Below, piece after piece: positions 54,859 through 63,701 of a stretch of 64,000 bases of DNA. The DNA lies in contig NZ_LT635539.1 of the NCBI RefSeq assembly GCF_900120195.1, positions 2,654,441-2,718,440 of the forward strand, written 5' to 3'. The stretch is from Blautia sp. Marseille-P3087 (GTDB lineage: Bacteria; Bacillota; Clostridia; Lachnospirales; Lachnospiraceae). The first letter of the stretch is position 1. Each line of letters opens with the position of its first letter. The position numbers were made by a program, and so were the translations under genes. Under the pieces are notes generated by a model, which was given only the letters and a program-made list of their open reading frames with translations, did not search any database and had not been told where the DNA came from.

Positions 54859-55566
54859 ATGTTTAAAGAAATTAGAGATGAACGGACTTTTAACGGGATT
54901 TTAAATCAGATTATAGAGAATATTCAGAATGGCAGTCTCAAAGCGGGCGATGCCCTTCCGGCGGAGCGGACAATGGCGGAGATCATGGGAGTGTCCAGGC
55001 CGGCAGTCAGAGAAGTTTTGAGAGCACTGGAACTGCTGGGAATAGTCAAGCCGGTGCCGGGAGGCGGGAATTATATTACGGAGGATCTGGATACCTGGCT
55101 GATCGAACCCTTATCCATACTTTTTAAATTAAATAATGGATATCTGCGCCAGAATCAGCAGTTCCGTGCGGCACTGGAGAGAGAAGCGGCAATTCTTGCG
55201 GCGCGAAAGTGCACACCGTTGGATGCAGCAGAATTATGGGTGATTCTTGCACGGCTGGACGCCGCAGAAGATGAAAAGATACGAGGTGAACTGGATCGCG
55301 AACTTCATAAGAAGATTGCAAAGATCGCAGATAACCCGATGGTTTACAGTGTCCTTGCGGCAGCGGATCAGCTTACTGAGAGTATTGTTTCCGGGACGAG
55401 AGATTACATTATGAAAAAGAATAATTCTGCCAGAGAGGTTGATGACCAGCATCATCGGCTTGTTGAGGCGATCATCAACGGAGATGCAGAACAGGCGGAA
55501 CGATGTATGTCCGAACATATGGATACGATTGAACGTTATATGGAAGAAATGCAAAAAAAATTCTGA
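54859..55566 (+). CDS. GntR-family (FCD) regulator
   Basis: A 235-residue FadR/FCD-type regulator. The N-terminal winged helix reads GDALPAERTMAEIMGVSRPAVREVLRALELLGIV near residues 30-65; the C-terminal helical FCD domain (about 95-230) carries metal-type ligands (REVDDQHHRLVEAI, SEHMDTIERY). ATG 54859 is chosen because GGAGG lies 8 nt upstream; an in-frame extension to 54721 starts inside the repeat element. It precedes the malate operon, with matching operators between. Confidence 0.9.
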   Translation: MFKEIRDERTFNGILNQIIENIQNGSLKAGDALPAERTMAEIMGVSRPAVREVLRALELLGIVKPVPGGGNYITEDLDTWLIEPLSILFKLNNGYLRQNQQFRAALEREAAILAARKCTPLDAAELWVILARLDAAEDEKIRGELDRELHKKIAKIADNPMVYSVLAAADQLTESIVSGTRDYIMKKNNSAREVDDQHHRLVEAIINGDAEQAERCMSEHMDTIERYMEEMQKKF

Positions 55567-55609
55567 GAAATTTTGGTCATTTTTACAGGATGAATTGATA
55601 GGATCTCTA

Positions 55610-55662
55610 TTGTATTTTGGTAATACCAGTGGTATAATCAAAATACAAATTGGTAATGCCAA
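55610..55662 (+). promoter_or_regulatory. promoter with two GntR operators
   Basis: TTGTAT (55610-55615), 17 nt, TATAAT (55633-55638). TGGTAATACCA (55618-55628) lies in the spacer, and TTGGTAATGCCAA (55650-55662) just after the expected start. Both fit the TGGT-N3-ACCA motif of FCD-type GntR regulators, indicating repression by the adjacent gene product. Confidence 0.85.
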
Positions 55663-55700
55663 TAAATAAAACAGGCAATACCAGAAAGAGAGGCGAAACA

Positions 55701-56831
55701 ATGGGATATGTGAAATGGTCATATGAGACACTGAATCATTTTTGCGGAGACGTATTCAAGGCGTTTGGTTTTTCAGAGGAAGAAAGCAATCAGATCAAGG
55801 ATGTACTTCTTACGGCTGACCTTTATGGAATTGAAAGTCATGGTATGCAGAGAATGGTGCGTTATCATAAGGGAATCGAAAAGGGAACGATCCATCCGCA
55901 GGCAAAGCCTGAAATTGTATTTGAAACACCGATATCTGCAGTGATTGATGGTCATAATGGAATGGGACAGCTTATTTCCGTTTATGCAATGAAAAAAGCA
56001 ATCGAAAAAGCCAAAAGAACCGGAGTTGGAATTGTAACTGTCCGTGAGTCCAATCATTTCGGTATCGCCGGATATTATGCAAAGATGGCGTGCGATGAGG
56101 GACTTCTGGGAATGGCCTGTACAAATTCAGAGGCTATTATGGTTCCTACGTTTGGCAAAAAAGCCATGCTTGGATCAAACCCAATCGCAGTAGCTATGCC
56201 GGCAGATCCGTATCCGTTTTTCTTTGACTCTTCTACCACGGTAGTTACAAGAGGAAAACTCGAAATGTACAACAAAATGGAGAAACCGCTTCCGAATGGA
56301 TGGGCGCTGGACAAAGATGGTCATGCAAGTACAGATGCACCGGATGTCCTTTCCAATATTGTTGCAAAGAAGGGCGGTGGAATCATGCCTCTTGGTGGAA
56401 ATGAAGAGGTTACAGGAAGCCACAAGGGATATGGATATGGTATGCTGTGTGAACTGTTCAGTTCCATTCTTTCTATGGGTGTTACTTCGGATCATTGTTG
56501 CACATTCCCGGATAAAACAGGAATCTGCCATGGATTTATGGCAATCGATCCGGCTGCATTTGGTGATCCTCAGGCAATCCGCAGACACTTTTCAGAATAC
56601 CTGGAAGCTTTGAGAGAAAGTCCGAAGGCAGAAGGCAAAGATCGTATTTATACACATGGTGAAAAAGAAGTTTTGGCAGAAAAAGACAGAAGAGAGCATG
56701 GATTACCTGTAAACGATAATACGATGGTCGAACTTGCTAATCTGTGTGGATATCTCAAACTTGACTTTGATAAATATTTTGACGGATATGAGCTTCCAAA
56801 AGAAAGCAAATTCTTTACCGGTAATTATTAA
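55701..56831 (+). CDS. malate/L-lactate dehydrogenase family (LDH2)
   Basis: A 376-residue NAD(P)-dependent dehydrogenase of the LDH2/YlbC/AllD fold. Conserved features: ADLYGIESHGMQRM near residue 38, the RESNHFGIAGYYA motif near residue 118, and GSHKGYGYGMLCELF near residue 238. Members oxidise malate, lactate, sulfolactate or ureidoglycolate. Location directly before malic enzyme points to malate. ATG 55701 follows GAGAGGCG. First gene of the GntR-controlled operon. Confidence 0.9.
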   Translation: MGYVKWSYETLNHFCGDVFKAFGFSEEESNQIKDVLLTADLYGIESHGMQRMVRYHKGIEKGTIHPQAKPEIVFETPISAVIDGHNGMGQLISVYAMKKAIEKAKRTGVGIVTVRESNHFGIAGYYAKMACDEGLLGMACTNSEAIMVPTFGKKAMLGSNPIAVAMPADPYPFFFDSSTTVVTRGKLEMYNKMEKPLPNGWALDKDGHASTDAPDVLSNIVAKKGGGIMPLGGNEEVTGSHKGYGYGMLCELFSSILSMGVTSDHCCTFPDKTGICHGFMAIDPAAFGDPQAIRRHFSEYLEALRESPKAEGKDRIYTHGEKEVLAEKDRREHGLPVNDNTMVELANLCGYLKLDFDKYFDGYELPKESKFFTGNY

Positions 56832-56929
56832 TAGATTAGAAGATTGCTGTGAACGGAGTGAACAGCAACAATAGAAGAGTCGAATGATACGTTTTTACAA
56901 AATTTAAGATACCAGGGAGGACAATAGAA

Positions 56930-58105
56930 ATGGATTATGCAAAAGAATCTTTAAGATTGCATGGAGAATGGAAAGGTAAGATTGAAGTTGTAACAAGAGT
57001 ACCTGTAGAAAATAAAGATGATCTGTCACTTGCCTATACACCAGGTGTTGCACAGCCTTGTCTTGAAATCCAGAAGGATGTGGATAAATCTTATGATCTT
57101 ACCAGAAGATGGAACATGTGTCTGGTAGTAACTGACGGCTCAGCTGTTCTTGGACTTGGAAACATCGGACCAGAGGCCGGAATGCCGGTAATGGAAGGAA
57201 AATGTGTACTTTTCAAGGCATTTGGCGATGTAGATGCATTCCCTCTTTGTATCAAGAGCAATGATGTAGATGAGATCGTTAATACAATTTATCTGATCTC
57301 CGGTTCTTTTGGCGGAGTAAATCTGGAAGATATTTCAGCACCGAGATGTTTTGAAATTGAGAAGAAATTAAAAGAAAAATGTGATATCCCGATTTTCCAC
57401 GACGATCAGCATGGTACAGCTATCATCACTCTTGCCGGTCTGACCAACGCACTGAAGGTTGTAGGAAAGAAAAAAGAAGATGTTCGTATCGTTATGAACG
57501 GAGCAGGAGCTGCTGCAATTTCTATTGCACGTCTCCTTCTGACAGCAGGATTCAAAGATATCACTCTCTGCGACAGAAAGGGTGCAATCTACGAGGGACG
57601 CCCGGAAGGCATGAATCCGGTCAAAGATGAAATGGCTAAAGTTACTAACCTGGCTAAAAAATCCGGTTCTCTTGCAGATATGCTGGTTGGCGCAGATGTA
57701 TTTATCGGTGTTTCTGCACCGGGTGCTGTTACAACAGAGATGGTTAAGACCATGAACAAAGATGCAGTTGTTTTTGCATGTGCGAACCCGATTCCGGAGA
57801 TTTTCCCGGATGATGCAAAGGCAGGCGGAGCAAAAGTTGTTTCCACAGGAAGAAGTGATTTCCCGAACCAGATCAACAACGTACTTGCTTTCCCGGGAAT
57901 CTTCCGTGGTGCATTTGATGTGAGAGCAAAAGAAATCAATGACGAAATGAAGTTGGCAGCGTCTGAAGCACTTGCAAATCTGATCACAGATGAGGAACTT
58001 TCTCCGGAGTATATCATTCCGAAGGCATTTGATAAGCGAGTAGGACCAGCGGTAGCCAAAGCGGTTGCTGAGGCAGCAAAGAGAACCGGTGTAGCTCGTA
58101 TTTAA
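56930..58105 (+). CDS. NAD(P)-dependent malic enzyme, short form
   Basis: A 391-residue malic enzyme that converts malate to pyruvate and CO2. Visible: SLAYTPGVAQPC near residue 34, NIGPEAGMPVMEGK near residue 77, metal-binding FHDDQHGTA near residue 158, nucleotide-binding MNGAGAAAISIARLL near residue 190, and the late FPNQINNVLAFPGIFRGA. It lacks the phosphotransacetylase-like C-terminus of long MaeB forms. SD GGGAGG precedes the ATG. It lies 98 nt after the dehydrogenase; the gap contains a small CTGT-GAACGG hairpin near 56850. Confidence 0.94.
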   Translation: MDYAKESLRLHGEWKGKIEVVTRVPVENKDDLSLAYTPGVAQPCLEIQKDVDKSYDLTRRWNMCLVVTDGSAVLGLGNIGPEAGMPVMEGKCVLFKAFGDVDAFPLCIKSNDVDEIVNTIYLISGSFGGVNLEDISAPRCFEIEKKLKEKCDIPIFHDDQHGTAIITLAGLTNALKVVGKKKEDVRIVMNGAGAAAISIARLLLTAGFKDITLCDRKGAIYEGRPEGMNPVKDEMAKVTNLAKKSGSLADMLVGADVFIGVSAPGAVTTEMVKTMNKDAVVFACANPIPEIFPDDAKAGGAKVVSTGRSDFPNQINNVLAFPGIFRGAFDVRAKEINDEMKLAASEALANLITDEELSPEYIIPKAFDKRVGPAVAKAVAEAAKRTGVARI

Positions 58106-58117
58106 TAATCAAGATAT

Positions 58118-58287
58118 ATGCAGAATGATTTTATTGATGGAGCTCTTGGAACGAAAGAAGCCGTCGTAATTGTTCCTAAAGTAGAAGAGAAAATCAGAAA
58201 TTTCAAAGGAACAGTTTTTTTACACGAGATATGCAGGAAACTGCACTGAAGGCCATGAAAGCGTGCCAGATAGATATTGTTGGATGA
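58118..58287 (+). pseudogene. remnant of isochorismatase-family hydrolase gene
   Basis: From ATGCAGAATGATTTTATTGATGG onward it matches codons 10 to about 48 of the gene at 35893. It then has a 1-nt deletion in a T-run, an internal deletion of about 290 bp, and resumes at the last 18 codons (ALKAMKACQIDIV, stop). It cannot encode a working enzyme. It marks the duplication of the nitroreductase/isochorismatase pair. Confidence 0.88.
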
Positions 58288-58325
58288 ACGGATTACAAAA
58301 AGATATGGAATAAGGTAAAGCAGAA

Positions 58326-58360
58326 GCCAGAAAATCAGTAAAGGATTTTCTGGCTTTTTT
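58326..58360 (+). terminator. terminator GCCAGAAAATC, copy B
   Basis: GCCAGAAAATC (58326-58336) pairs with GATTTTCTGGC (58344-58354), then TTTTTT. Same hairpin and flank (TAAAGCAGAA) as 47573. It now ends the malate operon transcript. Confidence 0.88.
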
Positions 58361-58476
58361 GTTAGCATAAGAATTTTTTATGAGAACTTATCGTCATCCT
58401 GATGCATCTAATCAGTGTAAAAGAAAAAAGCAAACACGTGTAGTAATCCGGTCGGACAAAAGGAGAAGACAAAGTT

Positions 58477-58734
58477 ATGACAAAAGATGCATTTATTAGG
58501 GAGGTTCGGGATGCAGAAGCCATGCTGTATCATATATCAAAGTCCATTCTGAAGAATGACTCTGATTGTGGGGATGCTGTGCAGGAAACAATTCTTAAGG
58601 CATATGAAAAACTTCCTACATTAAAAAATGGTGCCCTGATTATCAGAAACAGCTTCCCACAACTGGTTGATATAGATAACCTGCAGGCGGTACATTTTGG
58701 GAACATTGACCAGTGGCTTGAAGTGCGGGAGTAG
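58477..58734 (+). pseudogene. chimeric frame: ECF sigma N-terminus joined to an unrelated C-terminus
   Basis: An 85-residue frame. Residues 1-48 are ECF sigma region 2 (FIREVRDAEAMLYHISKSILKN, then GDAVQETILKAYEKLP). Residues 50-85 (ALIIRNSFPQLVDIDNLQAVHFG) look like the C-terminal end of another family and not sigma region 4. The upstream 70 bp and first 30 codons are shared with 46920. Probably a deletion fusion; whether it is made is unknown. Confidence 0.7.
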
Positions 58735-58738
58735 AACT

Positions 58739-59035
58739 ATGTTAAGCATGTATTTGGGAAAAATGGAAGAGGCAGTTTATTACCCACCTGTTTATTTTGA
58801 TAATCGTTATGAGGATGAATGGATTACAGACAAACAGTCTGTTGAGATTATTCGAGACGTGGACAAATCTGATGTAGTAAGTGCACATCTGATTGAAAGC
58901 CCAGTTCTTGGTCCTATTTCACCCAAAGAATTGTCAGGGGGCGTAAAGACAGTCCTATTGATGCTATTTGATGAGACAGGAAGAATTTTTAATGCATGTA
59001 TAAGATATATTCTGATGAAAATGTTTTGCCGATAA
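58739..59035 (+). CDS. DUF4869-like protein, possibly frameshifted at 3' end
   Basis: A 98-residue protein starting MLSMYLGKMEEAVYYPPVYF, with the DUF4869-type segment HLIESPVLGPISPKELSGGVKTVLLMLFDETGRIFNA near residue 55. After RIFNA the typical continuation is lost, and a second frame opens at 58996, suggesting a frameshift or deletion. DUF4869 genes often follow a small upstream partner, here reduced to the chimeric frame 4 nt away. Function unknown. Confidence 0.65.
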   Translation: MLSMYLGKMEEAVYYPPVYFDNRYEDEWITDKQSVEIIRDVDKSDVVSAHLIESPVLGPISPKELSGGVKTVLLMLFDETGRIFNACIRYILMKMFCR

Positions 59036-59298
59036 AGCCGGAAAAAATAATTGTTGAAGATTCAAATTCAGGGTATGATTTTTTTCATTCGGTAAGTGAA
59101 GATCAGGCTTCGGAAGAATATATTGAGAGCAGTGAATTCTTCAGCTGGGAGAGATACTTTACCAAGTTATTGATTGAGCAAACCGAAGGTACTTATCTGA
59201 AATATAAAAAGTCCAGATTGAATAAGTTTTATCTCCATGAAAAGAATAAAGACACTATTTTAAAAAGTATCAAGGGAATAAAATTTAAAAATTATTAA
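58996..59298 (+). pseudogene. C-terminal gene fragment (100 aa frame)
   Basis: A 100-residue frame overlapping the DUF4869 gene by 40 nt in another frame. The ESSEFFSWERYFTKLLIEQTEG and YLKYKKSRLNKFYLHEKNKDTI segments look like the C-terminus of a larger protein, perhaps an ATPase. No SD. Interpreted as the 3' remnant of a deleted gene fused to the DUF4869 end. Confidence 0.5.
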
Positions 59299-59321
59299 AA
59301 ATGGGAAAATTCGGGCCAAAC

Positions 59322-59845
59322 CAGTTGGAAAATGCCTTTTCCATGATACTCAGACTTTCCTCAGGAGTCAGTGGATTGTATATATCTTAATATTGTTGTG
59401 TTGTTGTGTAGAAGATGACTGCGAGAGGAGTAAGTTGTCTGGAGGTCAACGAAAATATAGGTGCCGAATGACTATGGAAAGGATAAGCTGTGTGGAGACC
59501 AATCAAAATTGTGGTGCTAGATGACCTGGGAAAGAGTAAGTCTGCTGGAAACCAACATGATTTAGATAAAATGGTTGGCCAGTGATAGAGCAAGTATCTT
59601 GCAGGTCATTGAAGGTAATAAAATTGGATGGTTTGTATATGAGCAACACCAATTTAAGCCAATAAAATGAATATATAATGGACCCTATAATTAAAATGAT
59701 TTTACAAAAAAAATCAGGAAAATATGATAGAAAAAACTGTTATTGTGAGAATTAATTGCGGATGAAGTGAAGATATTTGTTAGCTTTATAAAATATACAT
59801 GTTATAATGGAACTATCTTAAATAATAAGCAAGGGACCATGTAAT
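59322..59845 (+). repeat. second copy of the duplicated non-coding block
   Basis: Nearly identical to 34831-35357, including the three 53-nt tandem units (59415, 59468, 59521) and the region before the nitroreductase. Differences are scattered single bases and a short deletion near 59385. Confidence 0.88.
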
Positions 59846-60346
59846 ATGAACAGTATTTTTCACAGAATCAGTGTAAGAAAATATGAAGATAGACCAGTAG
59901 AAACGGAAAAAATCATGGAGATTCTGAAGGCGGGAATGCAGGCACCAAGTGCATGTAACCAGCAGCCGTGGGAATTTTTTGTGGTAACAGATAAAGAAAA
60001 AATCCAGAAATTATCCAAAGTAACTCCATACACCGGATGTGCAGCAGGGGCACCTGTAGTTATTGTTCCTGTATATCATACAGAAGGACTTGTTGCACCA
60101 TCTTTTGCGCAAATTGATATGGCGATTGCACAGCAGAATATCTGGCTGGAAACAGATGCGCTGGGCCTCGGAGGAGTATGGTTTGGTATCGCACCGATGG
60201 AGGATCGAATGGAAGAAGTCCACAGATTTCTGGAGCTTCCGGAAAATGTGAAGGTATTTTCTATGTTTGCACTGGGCTATCCGGCAGAGACAAGACCTCA
60301 GCAGAACCGATTTGCGCCTGAAAGAATACATTTCATTGAGAAATAA
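59846..60346 (+). CDS. nitroreductase family protein, copy 2
   Basis: A 166-residue paralogue of the protein at 35358, differing at about nine positions (for example K/T near residue 17, Q/L in the TDAxGLGG segment, EIHSL versus EVHRF, and E/A near the end). All FMN-binding motifs are kept. It is followed 32 nt later by a NUDIX hydrolase instead of the isochorismatase-family gene, so the two copies sit in different operons. Confidence 0.93.
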   Translation: MNSIFHRISVRKYEDRPVETEKIMEILKAGMQAPSACNQQPWEFFVVTDKEKIQKLSKVTPYTGCAAGAPVVIVPVYHTEGLVAPSFAQIDMAIAQQNIWLETDALGLGGVWFGIAPMEDRMEEVHRFLELPENVKVFSMFALGYPAETRPQQNRFAPERIHFIEK

Positions 60347-60378
60347 AAACTAATACGGATAAGAAGGAAAGAATAAAA

Positions 60379-60939
60379 ATGGAATTATTTGATGTTATAG
60401 ACAGCAAGGGTAATCCAACAGGACAGATTGTATCAAGGGAAAAAGCGCATGCAGAGGGAATTCCGCACAGAACAGCTCATATATGGATCATCCGTGAAAA
60501 AGAAGGCAGAGTGCAGATTCTCTTACAGAAACGATCACAGAATAAGGATTCCTTTCCGGGAAAATTTGATACTTCTTCAGCCGGACATATTCAGGCAGGA
60601 GATGAACCATTGGAATCTGCACTTCGGGAACTGAAGGAAGAACTGGGAATCAGTGCAGTACCAGAACAGCTGCATTTTGCCGGAACCTTCCCAATATCTT
60701 TTGCCAGAGAATTTCACGGGAAAATGTTCCGCGATGAAGAAATTGCTTTTGTTTATATCTACAAAGAATCTGTAAATACAGATGAACTTGTATTTCAGAC
60801 GGAAGAAGTAGAGAGCGTTCAGTGGTTTGACCTGGAGGAAGTCTGTGAAAAATGCGAAAAATACAGAGATATCTTCTGCGTACCCACCGGAGGCCTGGAA
60901 GTGGTGCGGAAATATCTGGATAAGGTAAAAACTGCATGA
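60379..60939 (+). CDS. NUDIX hydrolase (IDI-like)
   Basis: A 186-residue NUDIX protein. The NUDIX box reads GHIQAGDEPLESALRELKEELG near residues 69-90, with the conserved RE and EE. The N-terminus ELFDVIDSKGNPTGQIVSREKAH matches the YfcD/isopentenyl-isomerase-like group. It hydrolyses a nucleoside diphosphate-linked compound; substrate unknown. SD GAAGGAAAG. Confidence 0.9.
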   Translation: MELFDVIDSKGNPTGQIVSREKAHAEGIPHRTAHIWIIREKEGRVQILLQKRSQNKDSFPGKFDTSSAGHIQAGDEPLESALRELKEELGISAVPEQLHFAGTFPISFAREFHGKMFRDEEIAFVYIYKESVNTDELVFQTEEVESVQWFDLEEVCEKCEKYRDIFCVPTGGLEVVRKYLDKVKTA

Positions 60940-61015
60940 AAGATGGAAACCGTGCGGAGAGTAAGTCAAATGAAAGTCCGTGTAAATTGGATGCTCCAGA
61001 CATGAGAAAATCCAG

Positions 61016-61660
61016 TTACTCCCGCAGACGAATATTTCTTCCTTTTTTGGTTAGAATCCCCTCTTTTTCCAGATTTTTCAGCTCTCTGGTCATGGCACTT
61101 CTGTCCACGGTAAGATATTGAGCCAGTGCGGTATAAGACATAGGAATCTGTACGCTATGGCTGTGAGTCTGGCTGGAAAGGTTGTTCAGATATGCCAGTA
61201 ATTTTTTTTTGGTCGTGGTTCTGGATAATACATAAATCCGTTCCATTTGCTGCCTGGACTGCATAGCCGCCATCTGCAGCAGATTGCTGACCATCTGACT
61301 GTGATGGTGGCATGCTTTTTCACATCTTTTGATCACATGATCATAATCAATGAACATTACCTTTGTTTCTTCTTCGGCGGTCACATAATAATGCTGAGAG
61401 TCTGCCGGGAGAAGAAACGGTTCTCCAAAAACAGCATCTTTCTTAAGCTTATCGATCATATATTCATTTCCTTCTTCGTCGCAGCAGTAAAGAATTGCTC
61501 TGCCATAAAGAATCAGGCCGATCTTGTTCATAGAACGGGAATATTCCATGATCGTCTCTCCATTTCGGAAAATATCTTCTCTTGCATGAAAACAGACGCG
61601 CATTCGTTCCTGCTCTTCAGGAAGAATATCCGTAAAAAGTGTAATATGTTTTTCCATCAT
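61016..61660 (-). CDS. Crp/Fnr-family regulator
   Basis: A 214-residue protein: N-terminal cyclic-nucleotide-type sensor domain (about 1-125, IGLILYGRAILYCCDEEGNEYMID) and C-terminal winged helix (about 145-214, MSYTALAQYLTVDRSAMTRELKNLEKEGIL). There is no N-terminal Fnr cysteine cluster; several Cys lie elsewhere (HAREDIF region, CCDEE, RCEKACHHH). ATG 61660 is preferred for AAGGGGGAAAC upstream; the extension to 61744 lacks an SD. It is divergent from the flavodiiron gene and probably controls it in response to oxygen or NO. Confidence 0.88.
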   Translation of the reverse strand: MMEKHITLFTDILPEEQERMRVCFHAREDIFRNGETIMEYSRSMNKIGLILYGRAILYCCDEEGNEYMIDKLKKDAVFGEPFLLPADSQHYYVTAEEETKVMFIDYDHVIKRCEKACHHHSQMVSNLLQMAAMQSRQQMERIYVLSRTTTKKKLLAYLNNLSSQTHSHSVQIPMSYTALAQYLTVDRSAMTRELKNLEKEGILTKKGRNIRLRE

Positions 61661-61908
61661 GTTTCCCCCTTTTTCCAGATTATAACATATTTTTTCAGGC
61701 AGATCATTAATTTGTGACTTTTGCAACAGAAATTCCTGCGCCATTCTGTTATTCTTTTAACAAAGTTATGAATTGCAACAAAGTTACAGAATACAGGAAA
61801 CAAAGACTATAAAACAAATAAAAGTAAAACAATAAAACTAAACCAGCACAAGTAAACAGAAAAAACGGAAACTTAATTATTCAATCTAAGAGAAACGGAG
61901 GAAATTAT
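61661..61908. promoter_or_regulatory. divergent control region with AACAAAGTTA repeats
   Basis: AACAAAGTTA occurs at 61759-61768 and 61777-61786, 18 bp apart; the second is part of TTGCAACAAAGTTAC, and TTTTGCAACA occurs again near 61720. These are candidate sites for the Crp/Fnr protein. GGAGG precedes the flavodiiron ATG. Confidence 0.5.
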
Positions 61909-63699
61909 ATGAAAATCACAGATACCATCAAATACGTAGGTGTAAACGATCACCGCATTGATCTTTTTGAAGGGCAGTACAAAGTCCCGGGTGGAATGTC
62001 TTATAATTCTTATGTGATCCTGGACGAAAAAATTGCGGTTATGGATACTGTAGATGCAGATTTTACTCACCAGTGGCTTGACAATATCCAGCAGGTTCTG
62101 GATGGCCGTAAACCGGATTATCTGATTGTACAGCACATGGAACCTGATCATGCAGCCAATGTTGCAAATTTCCTGAAAGTATATCCGGATACTACAGTAG
62201 TTGCTACAGGTAAAGCGTTTGGCATGATCCGAAACTTTTTTGAACTGGATCTGGAAGGAAAGAAAATAGAAGCGGAAAACGGCAGTACACTTTCTCTCGG
62301 ATATCATCAGCTTACTTTCGTATTTGCACCGATGGTTCACTGGCCGGAAGTTATGGTTACTTATGACAGCACAGAAAAGGTTCTTTTTTCCGCAGATGGC
62401 TTTGGAAAGTTCGGAGCGCTGGATGTGGAAGAACCATGGGATGACGAGGCAAGAAGATATTTTATCGGTATCGTAGGAAAATACGGTGCACAGGTACAGA
62501 AACTTCTCAAAGTAGCGGCCACTCTCGATATTCAGAAAATCTGTCCGCTTCATGGACCTGTTCTTACAGAAGATCTCGGACATTATATCGGGCTTTATGA
62601 TACATGGTCTTCCTATATGCCGGAAGATGACGGAATTGTGATTGCCTATACTTCCGTATATGGACACACCAGAATGGCAGTTTCTCTTCTTGCTGAAAAA
62701 TTAAAAGCAAAAGGATGTCCAAGGGTTCTGGTTTATGATCTTGCAAGAGATGATATGTCCCAGGCATTGAGTGATGCTTTCCGCTATTCAAAACTGATCC
62801 TGGCAACCACAACTTACAATGCAGGTATCTATCCGTTTATGAATGATTTTATTACCCGACTGGTAGAACACAATTACCAGAATCGTACCGTCGGCCTCAT
62901 TGAAAATGGTTCATGGGCACCTCTGGCAGCAAAAATTATGAAAGAAATGATGTCTAAGTGCAAAAAAATCGACTGGCTGAAAAACTCTGTACACATCTGG
63001 TCTGCTGTAAAGGAAGAAAACCGTAAACAGATCGATGATATGACAGATGAACTCTGCAAAGAATATATTGCAAAAGATGATACTCTTGCAAACAAAAATG
63101 ACATGACTGCGCTTTTCCGCATCGGTTATGGCCTTTATGTAGTTACCTCCAACGATGGAAGAAAAGATAACGGTCTTATTGTAAATACAGTTACGCAGCT
63201 GACGGACAATCCATATCGCGTAGCTGTAAATATCAACAAGGCAAATTATTCTCATCATGTAATCCGGCAGACAGGTGTTCTCAATGTAAACTGCCTGTCC
63301 GTAGATGCACCGTTCTCTGTTTTTCAGCAGTTTGGCTTCCAGTCAGGAAGAACTGTCGACAAATTTGCAGGACAGAAGATCAACCGTTCCGGAAACGGAC
63401 TTGTATTTCTGGATAAATATATCAATGCATTCATGTCACTGAAAGTAGAACAGTATGTCGACCTTGATACGCATGGAATGTTCATCTGTAGCGTTACAGA
63501 AGCCCGTGTTATGAGTGATCAGGATACCATGACTTACACTTATTACCAGCAGAATGTAAAACCGAAGCCGGAAACAGAAGGTAAAAAAGGTTTTGTCTGC
63601 AAAGTCTGCGGCTATGTCTACGAAGGCGATGAACTTCCGGAAGACATCATTTGCCCGCTGTGCAAGCATGGAGCTGTGGATTTTGAACCGATACAGTAA
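61909..63699 (+). CDS. four-domain flavodiiron protein (with flavin reductase and rubredoxin)
   Basis: A 596-residue enzyme that reduces O2 to water and/or NO to N2O. Residues about 1-250 form the metallo-beta-lactamase-like diiron domain with ligands in QHMEPDHAANV, MVHWPEVMV, SADGFGKFG and CPLHGPVL. Residues 252-395 form the FMN-binding flavodoxin domain (VIAYTSVYGHTRMAVSLLAEKL). About 400-555 is a flavin-reductase-like split barrel (ALFRIGYGLYVVTSNDGRKDNG), and 560-596 a rubredoxin with CKVCGYVYEGDELPEDIICPLC. The fused modules make a self-contained electron chain. It is divergent from the Crp/Fnr gene. Confidence 0.95.
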   Translation: MKITDTIKYVGVNDHRIDLFEGQYKVPGGMSYNSYVILDEKIAVMDTVDADFTHQWLDNIQQVLDGRKPDYLIVQHMEPDHAANVANFLKVYPDTTVVATGKAFGMIRNFFELDLEGKKIEAENGSTLSLGYHQLTFVFAPMVHWPEVMVTYDSTEKVLFSADGFGKFGALDVEEPWDDEARRYFIGIVGKYGAQVQKLLKVAATLDIQKICPLHGPVLTEDLGHYIGLYDTWSSYMPEDDGIVIAYTSVYGHTRMAVSLLAEKLKAKGCPRVLVYDLARDDMSQALSDAFRYSKLILATTTYNAGIYPFMNDFITRLVEHNYQNRTVGLIENGSWAPLAAKIMKEMMSKCKKIDWLKNSVHIWSAVKEENRKQIDDMTDELCKEYIAKDDTLANKNDMTALFRIGYGLYVVTSNDGRKDNGLIVNTVTQLTDNPYRVAVNINKANYSHHVIRQTGVLNVNCLSVDAPFSVFQQFGFQSGRTVDKFAGQKINRSGNGLVFLDKYINAFMSLKVEQYVDLDTHGMFICSVTEARVMSDQDTMTYTYYQQNVKPKPETEGKKGFVCKVCGYVYEGDELPEDIICPLCKHGAVDFEPIQ

Positions 63700-63701
63700 A
63701 A

